Origin: Mucilaginibacter sp. SMC90
GTDB lineage: Bacteria; Bacteroidota; Bacteroidia; Sphingobacteriales; Sphingobacteriaceae
DNA: 64,000 nucleotides
Reading direction: 5' to 3'
Assembly: GCF_022811725.1 (NCBI RefSeq)
Contig: NZ_CP094527.1
Location: 2,666,001-2,730,000 of the forward strand
Part shown: positions 35,223-44,890 of the stretch, piece after piece
How positions within the stretch are numbered: position 1 is the first letter of the stretch
Layout of the letters: each line of letters begins with the position of its first letter
Translations under genes and position numbers: made by a program
The notes under the pieces: model-generated
Database searches by the model: none
The model's input: only the letters and a program-made list of their open reading frames with translations
What the model was told of the DNA's origin: nothing

Positions 35223-35688
35223 TAAATTTTAAAGCACCCGAGTTCATGCAATACCTTTTGCCGCCGCGGTCGGCAGGGCCATCATCAAATACATGGCCAA
35301 GGTGTAAGCCCGTGCTTTTCTCGATAACCTCGTCGCGGCTCATGCCGTAGCTGTTATCAGTAATTATTGCTACTTTTTTTGGGTCAACCGGTTTAACGAA
35401 ACTTGGCCAGCCCGTACCGCTGTCAAATTTATCGTCGGAGGTGAATAATGTATCGCCGGTTGCAGCACTTACGTAAATGCCTTTTTCATGGTTGTTCCAA
35501 TATTCATTATGATAAGGCGGTTCAGTTCCGCTTTCAACCATAATGTGATATTGGTCAGGTGTAAGTGTTTTTTTCCATTCGGCGGCTGGCTTGCTCAACT
35601 TGCGTTTGGTATCCTGTCCGTTAGTATTATGGCATCCTAAAGCTGTTAATATGCTTAATGCGATCACTGCTAAAATGAATATTTTCAT
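35209..35688 (-). CDS. msrB: Peptide-methionine (R)-S-oxide reductase, lipoprotein form lacking zinc cysteines
   Basis: This 159-residue protein has a lipoprotein signal (LSILTALGC, Cys19), so it probably works in the periplasm or outer membrane. The MsrB core is clear: SGTEPPYHNEYWNNHEKGIYV, DSGTGWPSFVKPV, LHLGHVFDDGP and the catalytic Cys147 in RYCMNSGAL. The two CxxC pairs that bind zinc in many MsrB are absent (for example VSAATGD), and the position of one resolving Cys is Thr in SGTGWPSF. It reduces oxidised methionine of envelope proteins, needing an external reductant. The 3' end overlaps the convergent GIY-YIG gene by 14 bases. Confidence 0.92.
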   Translation of the reverse strand: MKIFILAVIALSILTALGCHNTNGQDTKRKLSKPAAEWKKTLTPDQYHIMVESGTEPPYHNEYWNNHEKGIYVSAATGDTLFTSDDKFDSGTGWPSFVKPVDPKKVAIITDNSYGMSRDEVIEKSTGLHLGHVFDDGPADRGGKRYCMNSGALKFIKKP

Positions 35689-35808
35689 AGCCTGTTATAT
35701 TTTGATATTATCCTGGTAATATGTGCTCCTTTTTGTTAACAGAAGCATTAGAATCTATAACTCAAATACGTAATTATATTATAGCAGGATTGTCATACGG
35801 CAGTCTGT

Positions 35809-36378
35809 TTATATTACTTTCTTCTTTGGTTCTAAAACTTTACTTACAAGGTGTACTATGCCGTTGTTTTGCTTAATATCAAACCGGCTGATAACACTTT
35901 TGCCACCGTTTCCATCAATCAAAACGATATTATTGCTGCTATCTATTTTAGCGAATAACTTACCACCCGAAAGCGTAGTGAACGTAGCCATTCCTTTACC
36001 TTTATTGATCTTTTTTTGAATGTCTCTTTCTTTTAGCTGCCCGGCAATAGCGTGGTACGCAACTAAATCTGTAAGTTCCCAGATGTGTGCAGGTTTTGCA
36101 AGCGAATCAAATTTACCGGTGGGCATGTCGCTGTATCCGTCATCAACCGGTACAAATATGGTTATGGGCCCACGACTTGTGTATGTTCGGGTAAGGTTTG
36201 TTTTTTGAATGAAAATATAAAAAGTATGAGTATTGGGGGCAAGCGATATGTTTTTTACAATATCATTGGTTGGGAGCATGGCGGCCCCGGCCGCTTGGTT
36301 ACCGCTTTTATTTACAGTTTGAGCCAGCAGCATAGCCGGGCTAAGTACAGTAAATATAAATGGCAGTAAAGTTTTCAT
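35809..36378 (-). CDS. Secreted fasciclin (FAS1) domain protein
   Basis: I start at the Met at 36378 (MKTLLPFIFTVLS), which gives a signal peptide; the longer frame adds 23 residues. The mature part (about 170 residues) is one FAS1 domain: a TNLTRTYTSRGPITIFVPVDDGYSDM-type stretch, LTDLVAYHAIAGQL (the conserved YH), and NGIVHLVSKVLEPKKKVI with the closing VL. FAS1 proteins mediate adhesion. No partner is evident. It is divergent from the APH-type kinase gene. Confidence 0.87.
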   Translation of the reverse strand: MKTLLPFIFTVLSPAMLLAQTVNKSGNQAAGAAMLPTNDIVKNISLAPNTHTFYIFIQKTNLTRTYTSRGPITIFVPVDDGYSDMPTGKFDSLAKPAHIWELTDLVAYHAIAGQLKERDIQKKINKGKGMATFTTLSGGKLFAKIDSSNNIVLIDGNGGKSVISRFDIKQNNGIVHLVSKVLEPKKKVI

Positions 36379-36469
36379 AGTGTGTAGGTTACAAGCTAAA
36401 CATACAAAATATAAATAGGTTTTGAAATGATTAACCGGGTTACACATTAAAACTTACCTTTGTTTACCT

Positions 36470-37471
36470 ATGGATGTCTTTCCTACACAATACTCAACCT
36501 TATCATCAAAAGCACTGAATATAAAACTTCAGAAAAGTTATGGTTTAAGCGATACTACCTGCCGGTTGTTGATCCGCAATGTGAGCGATACCTATGTTAT
36601 TGAAAACGCAACGGAAAAATACATTTTCAAAATTTACCGTGATGCACACCGCAAACTGGAGGAGATCAAAGGCGAAGTTGAGTTATTGAGCATCTTGTTT
36701 GAAAAAGGTGCCAAAGTAGCCAACCCCATTCCTGATACGGACGGAGAAGTATTACAGGTTTTCAACGCTGCCGAAGGAACCCGGTATGGCATTTTGTTTT
36801 CATGGGCACAAGGTAGTGTTGTTTATGCGATGAATGATCAGCAGCTCGAAACTGTGGGCAGGGAGATGGCGGCGATACATAATATTACATCTGCAATTGA
36901 GCTTTACCATCATCGCCAGCAGTATTCAATCGAAACTGTTATCGTTAATCCGTTAAGGATACTTGAGTCTGCATTTGTGGAGCTGGAGGATGATTTTGCC
37001 TATCTAAAGCAAGCTGCTACGGAAGTGATTGAACGATTTAATCAATTTGATGGTAGTTTTAGCTACGGCTATTGCCACTTTGATTTCATGCCTAAAAATT
37101 TTCATTTCAATGATGCAGGCGATATAACTTTCTTTGATTTTGATTTCGTGGGCAAAGGGCTATTGGCTTATGATATTACTTCTTTTTTTATTCATTACTT
37201 TTTAGAGTTTACTTCTGGCAAAATCAGCCAACAAGAGGCTCGTGATGCATTCGGCGTTTTTGTTGATAGTTACCGTAAAGTGCGGCCATTATCAAATGAA
37301 GAAATTGCCGCTATACCATATTTAGGTTTTGGCTTTTGGCTGTTTTATTTTGGCTTTCAGTGTGAAAACTTTGATGACTGGTCGAATTTATTCTGGGGGC
37401 CTAAGTTTATGAAAGACAGGGTGGCGCTGATAAAGAAATGGATGGAAACGGCGCATGTGTTACTGCCGTAG
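36470..37471 (+). CDS. Aminoglycoside phosphotransferase / homoserine-kinase-II-like kinase
   Basis: This 333-residue protein has the APH kinase fold: an N-lobe with YVIENATEKYIFKIYRD (the nucleotide Lys), then CHFDFMPKNFHF, where His, Asp and Asn keep the HxDxxxxN catalytic loop, and TFFDFDFVG with the metal-binding Asp. It would phosphorylate a small molecule with ATP. Substrates across this family include homoserine, choline and aminoglycosides, and none can be fixed here. No neighbouring pathway gene helps. Confidence 0.84.
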   Translation: MDVFPTQYSTLSSKALNIKLQKSYGLSDTTCRLLIRNVSDTYVIENATEKYIFKIYRDAHRKLEEIKGEVELLSILFEKGAKVANPIPDTDGEVLQVFNAAEGTRYGILFSWAQGSVVYAMNDQQLETVGREMAAIHNITSAIELYHHRQQYSIETVIVNPLRILESAFVELEDDFAYLKQAATEVIERFNQFDGSFSYGYCHFDFMPKNFHFNDAGDITFFDFDFVGKGLLAYDITSFFIHYFLEFTSGKISQQEARDAFGVFVDSYRKVRPLSNEEIAAIPYLGFGFWLFYFGFQCENFDDWSNLFWGPKFMKDRVALIKKWMETAHVLLP

Positions 37472-37498
37472 CCATCATTGATGATAAATATAAAACAG

Positions 37499-37523
37499 AA
37501 AAAGCGGCCATCGGCCGCTTTTT
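37499..37523. terminator. Bidirectional terminator between convergent genes
   Basis: A GCGGCC / GGCCGC stem with a 3-base loop is flanked by A and T runs, between the kinase and the barrel-protein genes. Confidence 0.9.
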
Positions 37524-37547
37524 CTGTTTTCGTCACAGTAAGTATTA

Positions 37548-40500
37548 TTACCAACCCGGTGTAAAGCCTAAGCCAAACAAAGGTTTTTTAACATCACTGC
37601 GGTTAAACGGAACGGCAAGGTAAGGTTCCAGGATAAACGCCCCAAAAACGTTGATACGTAAAGAGATACCCGCGCTCAAGGCCGGTACACGGCCGTAAAT
37701 GTTTTGAGTGGTTACATTTCCGGTATTATCAACAACGTCCTGCTGACCAATTACCGGCGGGTCTTTCTGGAAATAAATATGATCGCCAGAATTCCAGGCT
37801 AATCCCGCATCAAAAAATAAGTTAAGATCGGTAAACAGGAATTTGGATTTGATTGCTGCTAATTTTTCGGGACCTGTAAACGGCAAACGCACCTCAAAAT
37901 TAAACACAGCTAAGCGGCTGCCCGATAACTGATCAATAGTGAAGCCATTTGTGGTGGCCTTGCCGTTATTATAAAATGTTTGGCCTTCATAACCCCTGAT
38001 ATAAAAAGGATAACCCACAAATAATGGATAAAGCCCTTTATCATCGCCAAACCTACCTGTAGCAAAGAACCTGGCAGCAAAGGTAACAGGAGCGGTGCGT
38101 ACGTATTTTCTTATATCAATAGTTGGCGAAAAGAAACGGTAAGTACCAAAGTTATAACCGGCTTCCAGCCTGTACCTGAATCCGTTTAATGGCGCTGTAA
38201 CACCAAAAAATGAGTTATCACCAATTAACGCAGTCGAAAGCGTTAAAATGGAATATGCTTTTAAGTTATAGAAATAAGTTGAGCCGTAATTTTGGTTAAG
38301 GGTTGCAGATTCTTCGTCATTCGGGATCTTTTTCCTGTCGGAGTTGATATAGTTACCTATATTAACCTGTTGTTTACCGTTTACTACTGTGGTATCCAGC
38401 AGGTAAGAATCGCTGTAACGGTCAACGCGATAATAGTTGTGTGATGCAGCACCACTTACCTCAAAACGAGTTGTCCTTGATATAGGGTAGGAGGTGAACA
38501 CCCTGCCGGCGTCTTCAAAATTGCGGATAATGTCAATATTATCTGAATAAACGGTTTGATTTTTACCGCCAACGTTTTTTACCGGGTAAGTGGTAGTATT
38601 GAAGCCAAACTGGTAGGGGATGTGAGAAATACCAACACCAAGGTTCCAGCGGCCGGTTTGGTTTACGTAGGTTACCGCAGCGCCAGAATCATAGATCTGT
38701 CCGTTTACCGATGCGGCGGCAAAGATCTGGTTGCGGCCCAAAATATCACTAAACACCCCCTGGATCCCGCTTGAAAGACTCGTGCCATAAAAGTTGCTTA
38801 CACCAACTCCGATGCCGCTACCGGCAAGGTAATCGAGTTTGAATTTAGAGCGGAAGGGGATAGCCTTAACCGAATCGGTCGGGATTTTGCGATAGGCTAA
38901 AAAGTTATTGAGGTTAGAGTTGATCAGGTCAACACCTACCGAACGGTTTGGAGGCAGGGTTCCTGCTGCAAAATTAATATCCCCCGGCTGCACTACAACT
39001 GGTGTAAAATCGGATGCTTTGGCGTTATAAATAGAATATTTTTGCGCCCGGTAATATGAGTAAACTACATCATCATGATTGGAAATGCTTAAAGCCGGCG
39101 AGTATTCTGTAATACCTGAAATACCCGTAAACAGGTTTGTCATTTGTTCTATCTGACCCGAAGCAGTAGTATAACGGTAAAGATTGCGGAACCCATCACG
39201 GTTTGACAGGAAATAGATCTGCTTTCCATCTGCCGAATACTGAGGGTTCAGGTTATTGGCACCATTAAAAATTTTGATATCGGTTACTTTTCCTGTTGCC
39301 AGGTCAAGTTCTGCCAGGTTAAAGGGGATATCCTGTTCAAGTGATTGATCATAGGTGCTCCGGTCGCTTGAAAATACGATCTTTTTACCATCGGGCGAGT
39401 AGCTTGGCTGATAATCGGAATACTTGTCGTTGGTAAGCTGGGTGATCTTTTTGGTGTCGAAGTTATAAGAATATAAATCACCCTGACCTTCAACCAATCC
39501 CTGAAAAACAATATCTCTGCCATTTGGCGACCATGACAGGTTACTGAACTGGCCTACCTGCTCCATAGAGATATCGTCAATGACATTACCGCTTTTCAGG
39601 TCAACCACATCAAGCCTGTTACGACCTTTGCTAAACACGCTAAACGCGAATTTGCTACCATCCGGCGACCATGCTCCGGCCGATTCGATGAAGTTAAATT
39701 CGTCAATATGAGTATTGGATACCTTACTCGTAAGCTTGCGCAATATACGCCCGCTTTTGGCATCGGCCAGGTAAAGATCAATGCTAAACAAACTTTTGGC
39801 CGATAGGAAAGCCACATATTTACCATCGGGGCTCACAGACGGTGCAACAACAAGGTCGCCTCCGTTTTTGCTATCTATCAGTTTTATGCCCTTAGGTGTT
39901 TGGGTGGTATCTTTTAAAAATGGTTTGTACGTAGCTTCAATTGAATTTTTCCAAAGGCGGGAAAGGGTGCGGTCGTCATAACCAAATGTACGCCTAATGC
40001 CATAGTCCATACCAAATTTGGCCGCATTTTTAAAGAAGGGGACTATAACCGTATCGCCATAAGTTGAGCCAATAAACGACCAGAAAGCCTCGCCATAACG
40101 ATAAGGGAAGTATTTGCTGCTTTCTGTAAGGTCGCGCACGGTAGGGATATCATGGTTCAGATAAGCGTCACGCATCCACATAGCCGTGTAGGTGTCCTTT
40201 TTACCTAATGACAGGTATTCGGCCATACCCTCAATCATCCAAAGCGGAATGTTATTGATATTTTCATATTCAGACGAATCATGCCCCATCAGCAAGCGAT
40301 ACTGAAAGGCATGCACCAACTCGTGGCCTATTACGTGCCTTGTAGTTTGGTTGGTTTCCATCACCGGCATTACCACGCGGTTTTTAAGGCCTTCGGTAAC
40401 ACCGCCTGTACCTACGCTGATCTCGCCGTCAATAGCGGTAGTTTGCTGAAAATCTGGGTGATTGGCGTATAAAATTATTGGATTGGCATGTTTAAAGGTG

Positions 40501-40763
40501 TCCCTGAAAACTTGTTGGTGCAGGGTATACCAAAGCTCACTTTCCTGCGCAAAACGCTTCACCATGCTATCATTTTTCAGGTAATAGTAAATCTCAAAGT
40601 GCGGAGTTTTGTAAACGTTAAACTTGAGGTTTTTATATCTTACTTTGTTTTGGCCAAAATACTGTGCCTGCGCGTTGGTGCCTATCAGCAGCGAGCCAAC
40701 TAAACAAAATAATATGATGGTGTGCTTTTTAACTCTATTGAAAAGTGAGTAAACTTTATTCAT
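37548..40763 (-). CDS. Outer-membrane fusion: gluzincin-type peptidase, TolB-like propeller, beta-barrel
   Basis: This 1071-residue protein has a signal peptide ending near AQAQ. Residues about 45-285 form a metallopeptidase-like domain with HELVH (147-151) followed by WMIEGMAEY, an HExxH plus downstream Glu arrangement (E179). Residues about 300-600 contain repeated PD40/TolB-type beta-propeller blades, such as VSPDGKYVAF, WSPDGSKFAF, WSPNGRDIVF, YSPDGKKIVF and YSADGKQIYF. From about 630 to the end it is an Omp85-like barrel, ending FGLGFTPGW. The peptidase could face the periplasm or surface; its substrates are unknown. It is encoded 113 bases downstream of the PBP1A gene in the same direction, with a hairpin between. 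Confidence 0.85.
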   Translation of the reverse strand: MNKVYSLFNRVKKHTIILFCLVGSLLIGTNAQAQYFGQNKVRYKNLKFNVYKTPHFEIYYYLKNDSMVKRFAQESELWYTLHQQVFRDTFKHANPIILYANHPDFQQTTAIDGEISVGTGGVTEGLKNRVVMPVMETNQTTRHVIGHELVHAFQYRLLMGHDSSEYENINNIPLWMIEGMAEYLSLGKKDTYTAMWMRDAYLNHDIPTVRDLTESSKYFPYRYGEAFWSFIGSTYGDTVIVPFFKNAAKFGMDYGIRRTFGYDDRTLSRLWKNSIEATYKPFLKDTTQTPKGIKLIDSKNGGDLVVAPSVSPDGKYVAFLSAKSLFSIDLYLADAKSGRILRKLTSKVSNTHIDEFNFIESAGAWSPDGSKFAFSVFSKGRNRLDVVDLKSGNVIDDISMEQVGQFSNLSWSPNGRDIVFQGLVEGQGDLYSYNFDTKKITQLTNDKYSDYQPSYSPDGKKIVFSSDRSTYDQSLEQDIPFNLAELDLATGKVTDIKIFNGANNLNPQYSADGKQIYFLSNRDGFRNLYRYTTASGQIEQMTNLFTGISGITEYSPALSISNHDDVVYSYYRAQKYSIYNAKASDFTPVVVQPGDINFAAGTLPPNRSVGVDLINSNLNNFLAYRKIPTDSVKAIPFRSKFKLDYLAGSGIGVGVSNFYGTSLSSGIQGVFSDILGRNQIFAAASVNGQIYDSGAAVTYVNQTGRWNLGVGISHIPYQFGFNTTTYPVKNVGGKNQTVYSDNIDIIRNFEDAGRVFTSYPISRTTRFEVSGAASHNYYRVDRYSDSYLLDTTVVNGKQQVNIGNYINSDRKKIPNDEESATLNQNYGSTYFYNLKAYSILTLSTALIGDNSFFGVTAPLNGFRYRLEAGYNFGTYRFFSPTIDIRKYVRTAPVTFAARFFATGRFGDDKGLYPLFVGYPFYIRGYEGQTFYNNGKATTNGFTIDQLSGSRLAVFNFEVRLPFTGPEKLAAIKSKFLFTDLNLFFDAGLAWNSGDHIYFQKDPPVIGQQDVVDNTGNVTTQNIYGRVPALSAGISLRINVFGAFILEPYLAVPFNRSDVKKPLFGLGFTPGW

Positions 40764-40800
40764 ATATTATTTAACTAAATAGATATGGCTAATTTAACAA

Positions 40801-40835
40801 AATAAGGTTGCTCTTAATTAAAAAACAACCTTATT
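40801..40835 (-). terminator. Hairpin between PBP1A and barrel-protein genes
   Basis: AATAAGGTTG (40801-40810) and CAACCTTATT (40826-40835) form a perfect 10-bp stem with a 15-base loop. The bases that follow on the minus strand (TTGTTAAATT) give a weak U tract. It probably ends the PBP1A transcript. Confidence 0.6.
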
Positions 40836-40876
40836 CATTTTCTCTTCATTAACAGAAAGTAAGCGCCGGTAATACT

Positions 40877-43207
40877 TTATTTATTGCCCGGCGGTGCATT
40901 ATTTTCCGGATTTTCAGGATTGTTTTCCTGTACAGGTGTTACGCCGGTTGTATCAATAGGGTTGCTTAAGCTATCTGTTGATGTTGTATCTTCTTCAATA
41001 TGTGGCGATGGGCAGTTATAGGTTTTGGTGATCTTGGTCCATGGTTTAGGGAACGGGCCATAGGTATACCCCAGCGATTTGTCGGCGTAAACTCTTTCCA
41101 TAAAGCTGCCGAAAATTGGCAGGGCAGTGTGCGACCCTTCGCCGGTTTCGGATGAGGTAAAGTGTACCGAACGGTCATCGGCACCAACCCAAACACCGGT
41201 TACCAGATCTTTGGTGATACCCATATACCAGCCATCAACATAATCAGATGAAGTACCGGTTTTACCGCCTATCTGGTTATCTTTTTTCCAAAGGCCATTG
41301 TATTCCCACAGGGCTTGTGAAGTACCACCTGGTTCTTCCATACCTCCGCGGAACATATAAAGCATTAACCAGGCTGTTTCTTCGCTCAATACTTTTTCGG
41401 TTTTAAGCTTAAACTCCTGTATTACATTACCCTGCTGATCGGTGATTTTGGTAACCAGTAACGGGTCAATTTTTTCGCCTTTGTTAAGGAAGGTACTGTA
41501 TGCCCTAACCATTTCATAAACAGAAACATCGTTTGAGCCAAGCGATACCGATGGAACTGATTTTAACGGGCTTTCGATGCCACAGCGATGGGCATATTCA
41601 ACAATCTTATCCCAGCCAACTTTTTCTGTAAGCTGTGCGGTAATAGAGTTGACAGATTTTCCCATAGCCCAGCGCAAAGACATTTCGCGGTACGAAAAGT
41701 GAAAATCGGCATTGTTGGGTTCCCAAACTTTGTCTTCACCATTGTCTTTATATTTTATAGATACCGGCTTGTCGGTGAACTTGTCGCACGGTGTATAGCC
41801 GTTGTCAAGCGCTGTAAGGTATGCGAAAGGTTTGAAGGTTGAGCCTGCCTGCCTGCGGCTTTGGTTAACGTGGTCGTAGTTAAAGAAACGATGGTCTATG
41901 CCGCCTATCCAAACCTTTATTTTACCGGTTGATGGCTCCAGGGTCATCATGCCTGTATTCAGGATTTTGGCGTAGTATTTTATGGAATCGATAGTAGAGA
42001 AAGTAGTATCCTGTTCACCATGCCAGGTAAACACCCTCATCCTTTTCTTAGCCTTAAAGTAGTCCTGGATTTTTACTGTATCGCTGCTGTATTTTTTTTC
42101 CAGTAATTTATAAATAGGCAGTCTTTGTTCGTTTTTTAGAATAAAATCTTTGATCTCAACACCTTTTGAATCGCGCCATGGGTTTTTGTTTCCCCAAAGA
42201 TTATAAAAGCGTTTTTGCAACATCTTCATCTTTTCGGCAACGGCCTCTTCGGCATATTGCTGCATCTTTGAGTCGATGGTGGTGTAGATCTTCAAACCGT
42301 CTTCGTAAAGGTTGTAATCGTTCTCTTTACACCATTTATCCAGCCATTTTTCAACGGCCCGGCGCAGGTATGAATCACCATGTGAATCGTCTTCAACGTA
42401 ACTCAAATCAAGGCCGAGCGGCAGCGCCACATTAGCTTTAAACTGATCGGCGGTGAGGTATTTGTATTTTTCCATCTGCCCCAAAACGGTATTGCGCCTT
42501 TCGGTAGCACGCTGCGGGTTTTTGATTGGATTATAGCTTGACGTAGCCTTAAGCATACCGATAAGTAATGCCGATTCGGCCGGATTTAAAGCACCTGGTT
42601 GCTTATTAAAGTATTTTAGCGATGCAGTTTTAATACCATACGTATTATTACCGAATGGCACCGTATTAAAATACAGCGTTAGTATCTGCTGTTTGCTGTA
42701 AACGTGTTCAATTTTAAAGGCGGTAAGCCATTCCTTACATTTATACACAACCGTACGCAGTACCGGGATATGCTTGATAACACCCTGCGATTTCTTTTTA
42801 CGTGTTTCGAACAGGTTTTTGGCCAACTGTTGGGTAATGGTACTTGCGCCACGCCTGTCGCCTTTGGCAGTTGAAAGCACACTGGTAAAAAACGAATAAA
42901 AATCTACACCGCCATGGCTGTAAAAACGTGCATCCTCAGTTGCTATAAGGGCGTTTACAAGGTTAGGAGAGATTTCTTTAAATTCGATGGGTGAGCGGTT
43001 TTCTTTGTAGTACTGGCCTATCAATTTGCCATCGGCAGTGTAAACTTCTGAACCTACCGAAAGTACAGGGCTTTTTATGTCCTGCATGTCCGGAGAGTAT
43101 CCGAAAAGCCAAAGAAAGTTAAGTTCTATTGAACAAAAAAAGATGATAACAAAATAAAAGAATATGACGAAGTATCTTAAAAAGCGATTGCGTATACGTC
43201 TGAACAT
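40877..43207 (-). CDS. Class A penicillin-binding protein (PBP1A-type)
   Basis: This 776-residue bifunctional peptidoglycan synthase has a short cytosolic end and one membrane span (residues about 12-36). The glycosyltransferase (GT51) domain has EDARFYSHGG (catalytic Glu91) and RRGASTITQQLAKN. The transpeptidase domain has Ser456 in AGSTFKP, SVN in GKSVNSIT, and KTG in GGKTGTSSDY. It polymerises glycan strands and cross-links peptides in the periplasm. The C-terminal 40 residues are Pro/Asn-rich and probably disordered. All catalytic motifs are intact. Confidence 0.95.
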   Translation of the reverse strand: MFRRIRNRFLRYFVIFFYFVIIFFCSIELNFLWLFGYSPDMQDIKSPVLSVGSEVYTADGKLIGQYYKENRSPIEFKEISPNLVNALIATEDARFYSHGGVDFYSFFTSVLSTAKGDRRGASTITQQLAKNLFETRKKKSQGVIKHIPVLRTVVYKCKEWLTAFKIEHVYSKQQILTLYFNTVPFGNNTYGIKTASLKYFNKQPGALNPAESALLIGMLKATSSYNPIKNPQRATERRNTVLGQMEKYKYLTADQFKANVALPLGLDLSYVEDDSHGDSYLRRAVEKWLDKWCKENDYNLYEDGLKIYTTIDSKMQQYAEEAVAEKMKMLQKRFYNLWGNKNPWRDSKGVEIKDFILKNEQRLPIYKLLEKKYSSDTVKIQDYFKAKKRMRVFTWHGEQDTTFSTIDSIKYYAKILNTGMMTLEPSTGKIKVWIGGIDHRFFNYDHVNQSRRQAGSTFKPFAYLTALDNGYTPCDKFTDKPVSIKYKDNGEDKVWEPNNADFHFSYREMSLRWAMGKSVNSITAQLTEKVGWDKIVEYAHRCGIESPLKSVPSVSLGSNDVSVYEMVRAYSTFLNKGEKIDPLLVTKITDQQGNVIQEFKLKTEKVLSEETAWLMLYMFRGGMEEPGGTSQALWEYNGLWKKDNQIGGKTGTSSDYVDGWYMGITKDLVTGVWVGADDRSVHFTSSETGEGSHTALPIFGSFMERVYADKSLGYTYGPFPKPWTKITKTYNCPSPHIEEDTTSTDSLSNPIDTTGVTPVQENNPENPENNAPPGNK

Positions 43208-43455
43208 TGGGTAAAGATGAAAAATTATAGCACTACATCATAGTGTTGTTTGACAAATATAAACAACGTAAAATAGACAGGTAAATTTTAGGTTAACACT
43301 GGTATAATACATATTTATGATGTGCAAAGTACACAATAAATAAATTAAATGCTGCCGGGATCAAAAAAAGACGCTTTTGTTACGTACCGGCATGTTTAAA
43401 CCAGGTTAGTAAAACATTATCCGGTATTTTATATTTTGTTTAGATACCTATTAAT

Positions 43456-44334
43456 ATGAAGAATCTTACAGAACAATTCAAAGTAAAAAATGACGCTAAA
43501 TTTTCGTTGAAAGATTACGATCCGGCGTTTAGCGACGGCTACAAAAAAGAGGATGCCAGGGATGTACTAATTGAGTTGATAGGCGAAACTTTCAAGTTGC
43601 AAACCCAGCTCTATGCTTCAAACAACTATTCATTACTGATCATTTTTCAGGCAATGGATGCAGCAGGGAAAGACAGTGCCATTGCTCATACCATGTCTGG
43701 CTTAAATCCCCAGGGCTGCCAGGTTTATAGTTTTAAACAGCCAAGTTCTGAAGATTATGATCATGATTTTTTATGGCGGCATTACAAAGCCCTGCCCGAG
43801 AGAGGCCGCATAGGTATCCATAACCGGTCGCACTATGAAAATGTGCTGATAGTTAAAGTGCACCCGGAACTTGCTTTAAAGGAGAATAACCCGGCGATAA
43901 AAGAAGTGAAAGATATTGACAAGCAGTTTTGGGAGCAGCGGTATGAGAGTATCCGTAATTTTGAAAAGCATATTAGCAGCAGTGGTACTGTTGTAATCAA
44001 GTTTTTCCTGAATGTTTCTAAACAGGAGCAAAAAAAACGGTTTTTAAAGCGAATTGATAACCCGGAAAAGAACTGGAAATTTCAGGCCAGCGATATAGCA
44101 GAACGGGAACATTGGGATGAGTATATGAGTGCTTACGAAAAGGCTATCAGCGAAACATCTACAGATGATAGCCCATGGTATGTGATCCCCGCTGATAAAA
44201 AGTGGTTTACCCGTATAGCAATCTCAACTATAATTCGCGATACCTTGAAAGACTTGAAGCTGGAGTTTCCTGTTTTACCTAAAGATGAAATGGACAAGCT
44301 TCAGGAAGCAAAAGAGATATTAGAAAAGCAGTAG
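43456..44334 (+). CDS. Polyphosphate kinase 2 family enzyme
   Basis: This 292-residue PPK2 protein has the Walker A-like FQAMDAAGKDSAIAH, the lid/Walker B-like RIGIHNRSHYENVL, and KFFLNVSKQEQKKRFLKRIDNPEKNWKF. It moves phosphate between polyphosphate and nucleotides in the cytosol, working mostly toward NDP/NMP phosphorylation in many members. Length and motifs fit the single-domain class. It is monocistronic, 250 bases downstream of the divergent PBP1A start. Confidence 0.92.
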   Translation: MKNLTEQFKVKNDAKFSLKDYDPAFSDGYKKEDARDVLIELIGETFKLQTQLYASNNYSLLIIFQAMDAAGKDSAIAHTMSGLNPQGCQVYSFKQPSSEDYDHDFLWRHYKALPERGRIGIHNRSHYENVLIVKVHPELALKENNPAIKEVKDIDKQFWEQRYESIRNFEKHISSSGTVVIKFFLNVSKQEQKKRFLKRIDNPEKNWKFQASDIAEREHWDEYMSAYEKAISETSTDDSPWYVIPADKKWFTRIAISTIIRDTLKDLKLEFPVLPKDEMDKLQEAKEILEKQ

Positions 44335-44343
44335 CAATGTATC

Positions 44344-44378
44344 AAGCCTTACAAAGTTTTTAAAACTTCGTAAGGCTT
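44344..44378. terminator. Hairpin downstream of the PPK2 gene
   Basis: AAGCCTTAC (44344-44352) pairs with GTAAGGCTT (44370-44378), with a smaller AAGTTTT/AAAACTT stem inside. No clear T run follows on either strand, so it is called with less confidence than others. It lies between convergent genes. Confidence 0.55.
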
Positions 44379-44398
44379 AAGGACAATTTAATTCAAGA

Positions 44399-44767
44399 TT
44401 AAATGCCCGAAAACATATTTTGAGCAGGTTCACCAATAAGTGGCATGGGTTTTCTTTCTCCGTTGATCGCGCCTATCAGCCCGATGATCCAGATAACTAA
44501 AAATCCTAAACGAACTATCCAGATAATGGATACGCCTACAAATACACCCGATGTTACAAAGGCCATACCGATAATGAAACCGGCAATCCACGAAACCAGT
44601 ATTGAAGCAAGGTGAAATAATAAGGTTTGCCTTAACTGGTAAGCTGCCAGGGGAGTCTTATTGTTGGTATACAAAGCAAAGTAGGCAATAAGCCAGCCAA
44701 TAAGCGTAAAATAACTGATGATGCCGGCGGTTTTGCCGTCGTCGGTTGTTGGTTTGAAATTTTCCAT
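44399..44767 (-). CDS. DUF4870 (Tic20-like) membrane protein
   Basis: This 122-residue protein fits DUF4870: a short N-terminal tail (TTDDGKTAGIISYFTLIGW), then NNKTPLAAYQLRQTLLFHLASILVSW with the conserved AxxQxRQ pattern, and two more hydrophobic segments ending IWIIGLIGAINGERKPMPLIG. It has three to four membrane spans. The family's role is not established. The gene is alone. Confidence 0.87.
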   Translation of the reverse strand: MENFKPTTDDGKTAGIISYFTLIGWLIAYFALYTNNKTPLAAYQLRQTLLFHLASILVSWIAGFIIGMAFVTSGVFVGVSIIWIVRLGFLVIWIIGLIGAINGERKPMPLIGEPAQNMFSGI

Positions 44768-44890
44768 GTGTGGTAAAGTTTTTTGTATAAATCTAACTAT
44801 TTAAAAATGAAATGGTTTTAGTCATTTTTAAATGGTGCCTCCATGACCGGCTGATTCATTTACACATCCGCACATCTGAAATCTACACAT

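Noticed and set aside
44344..44378. tRNA-like or RNA gene behind PPK2
   Set aside because: A single long hairpin with no cloverleaf; treated as terminator.
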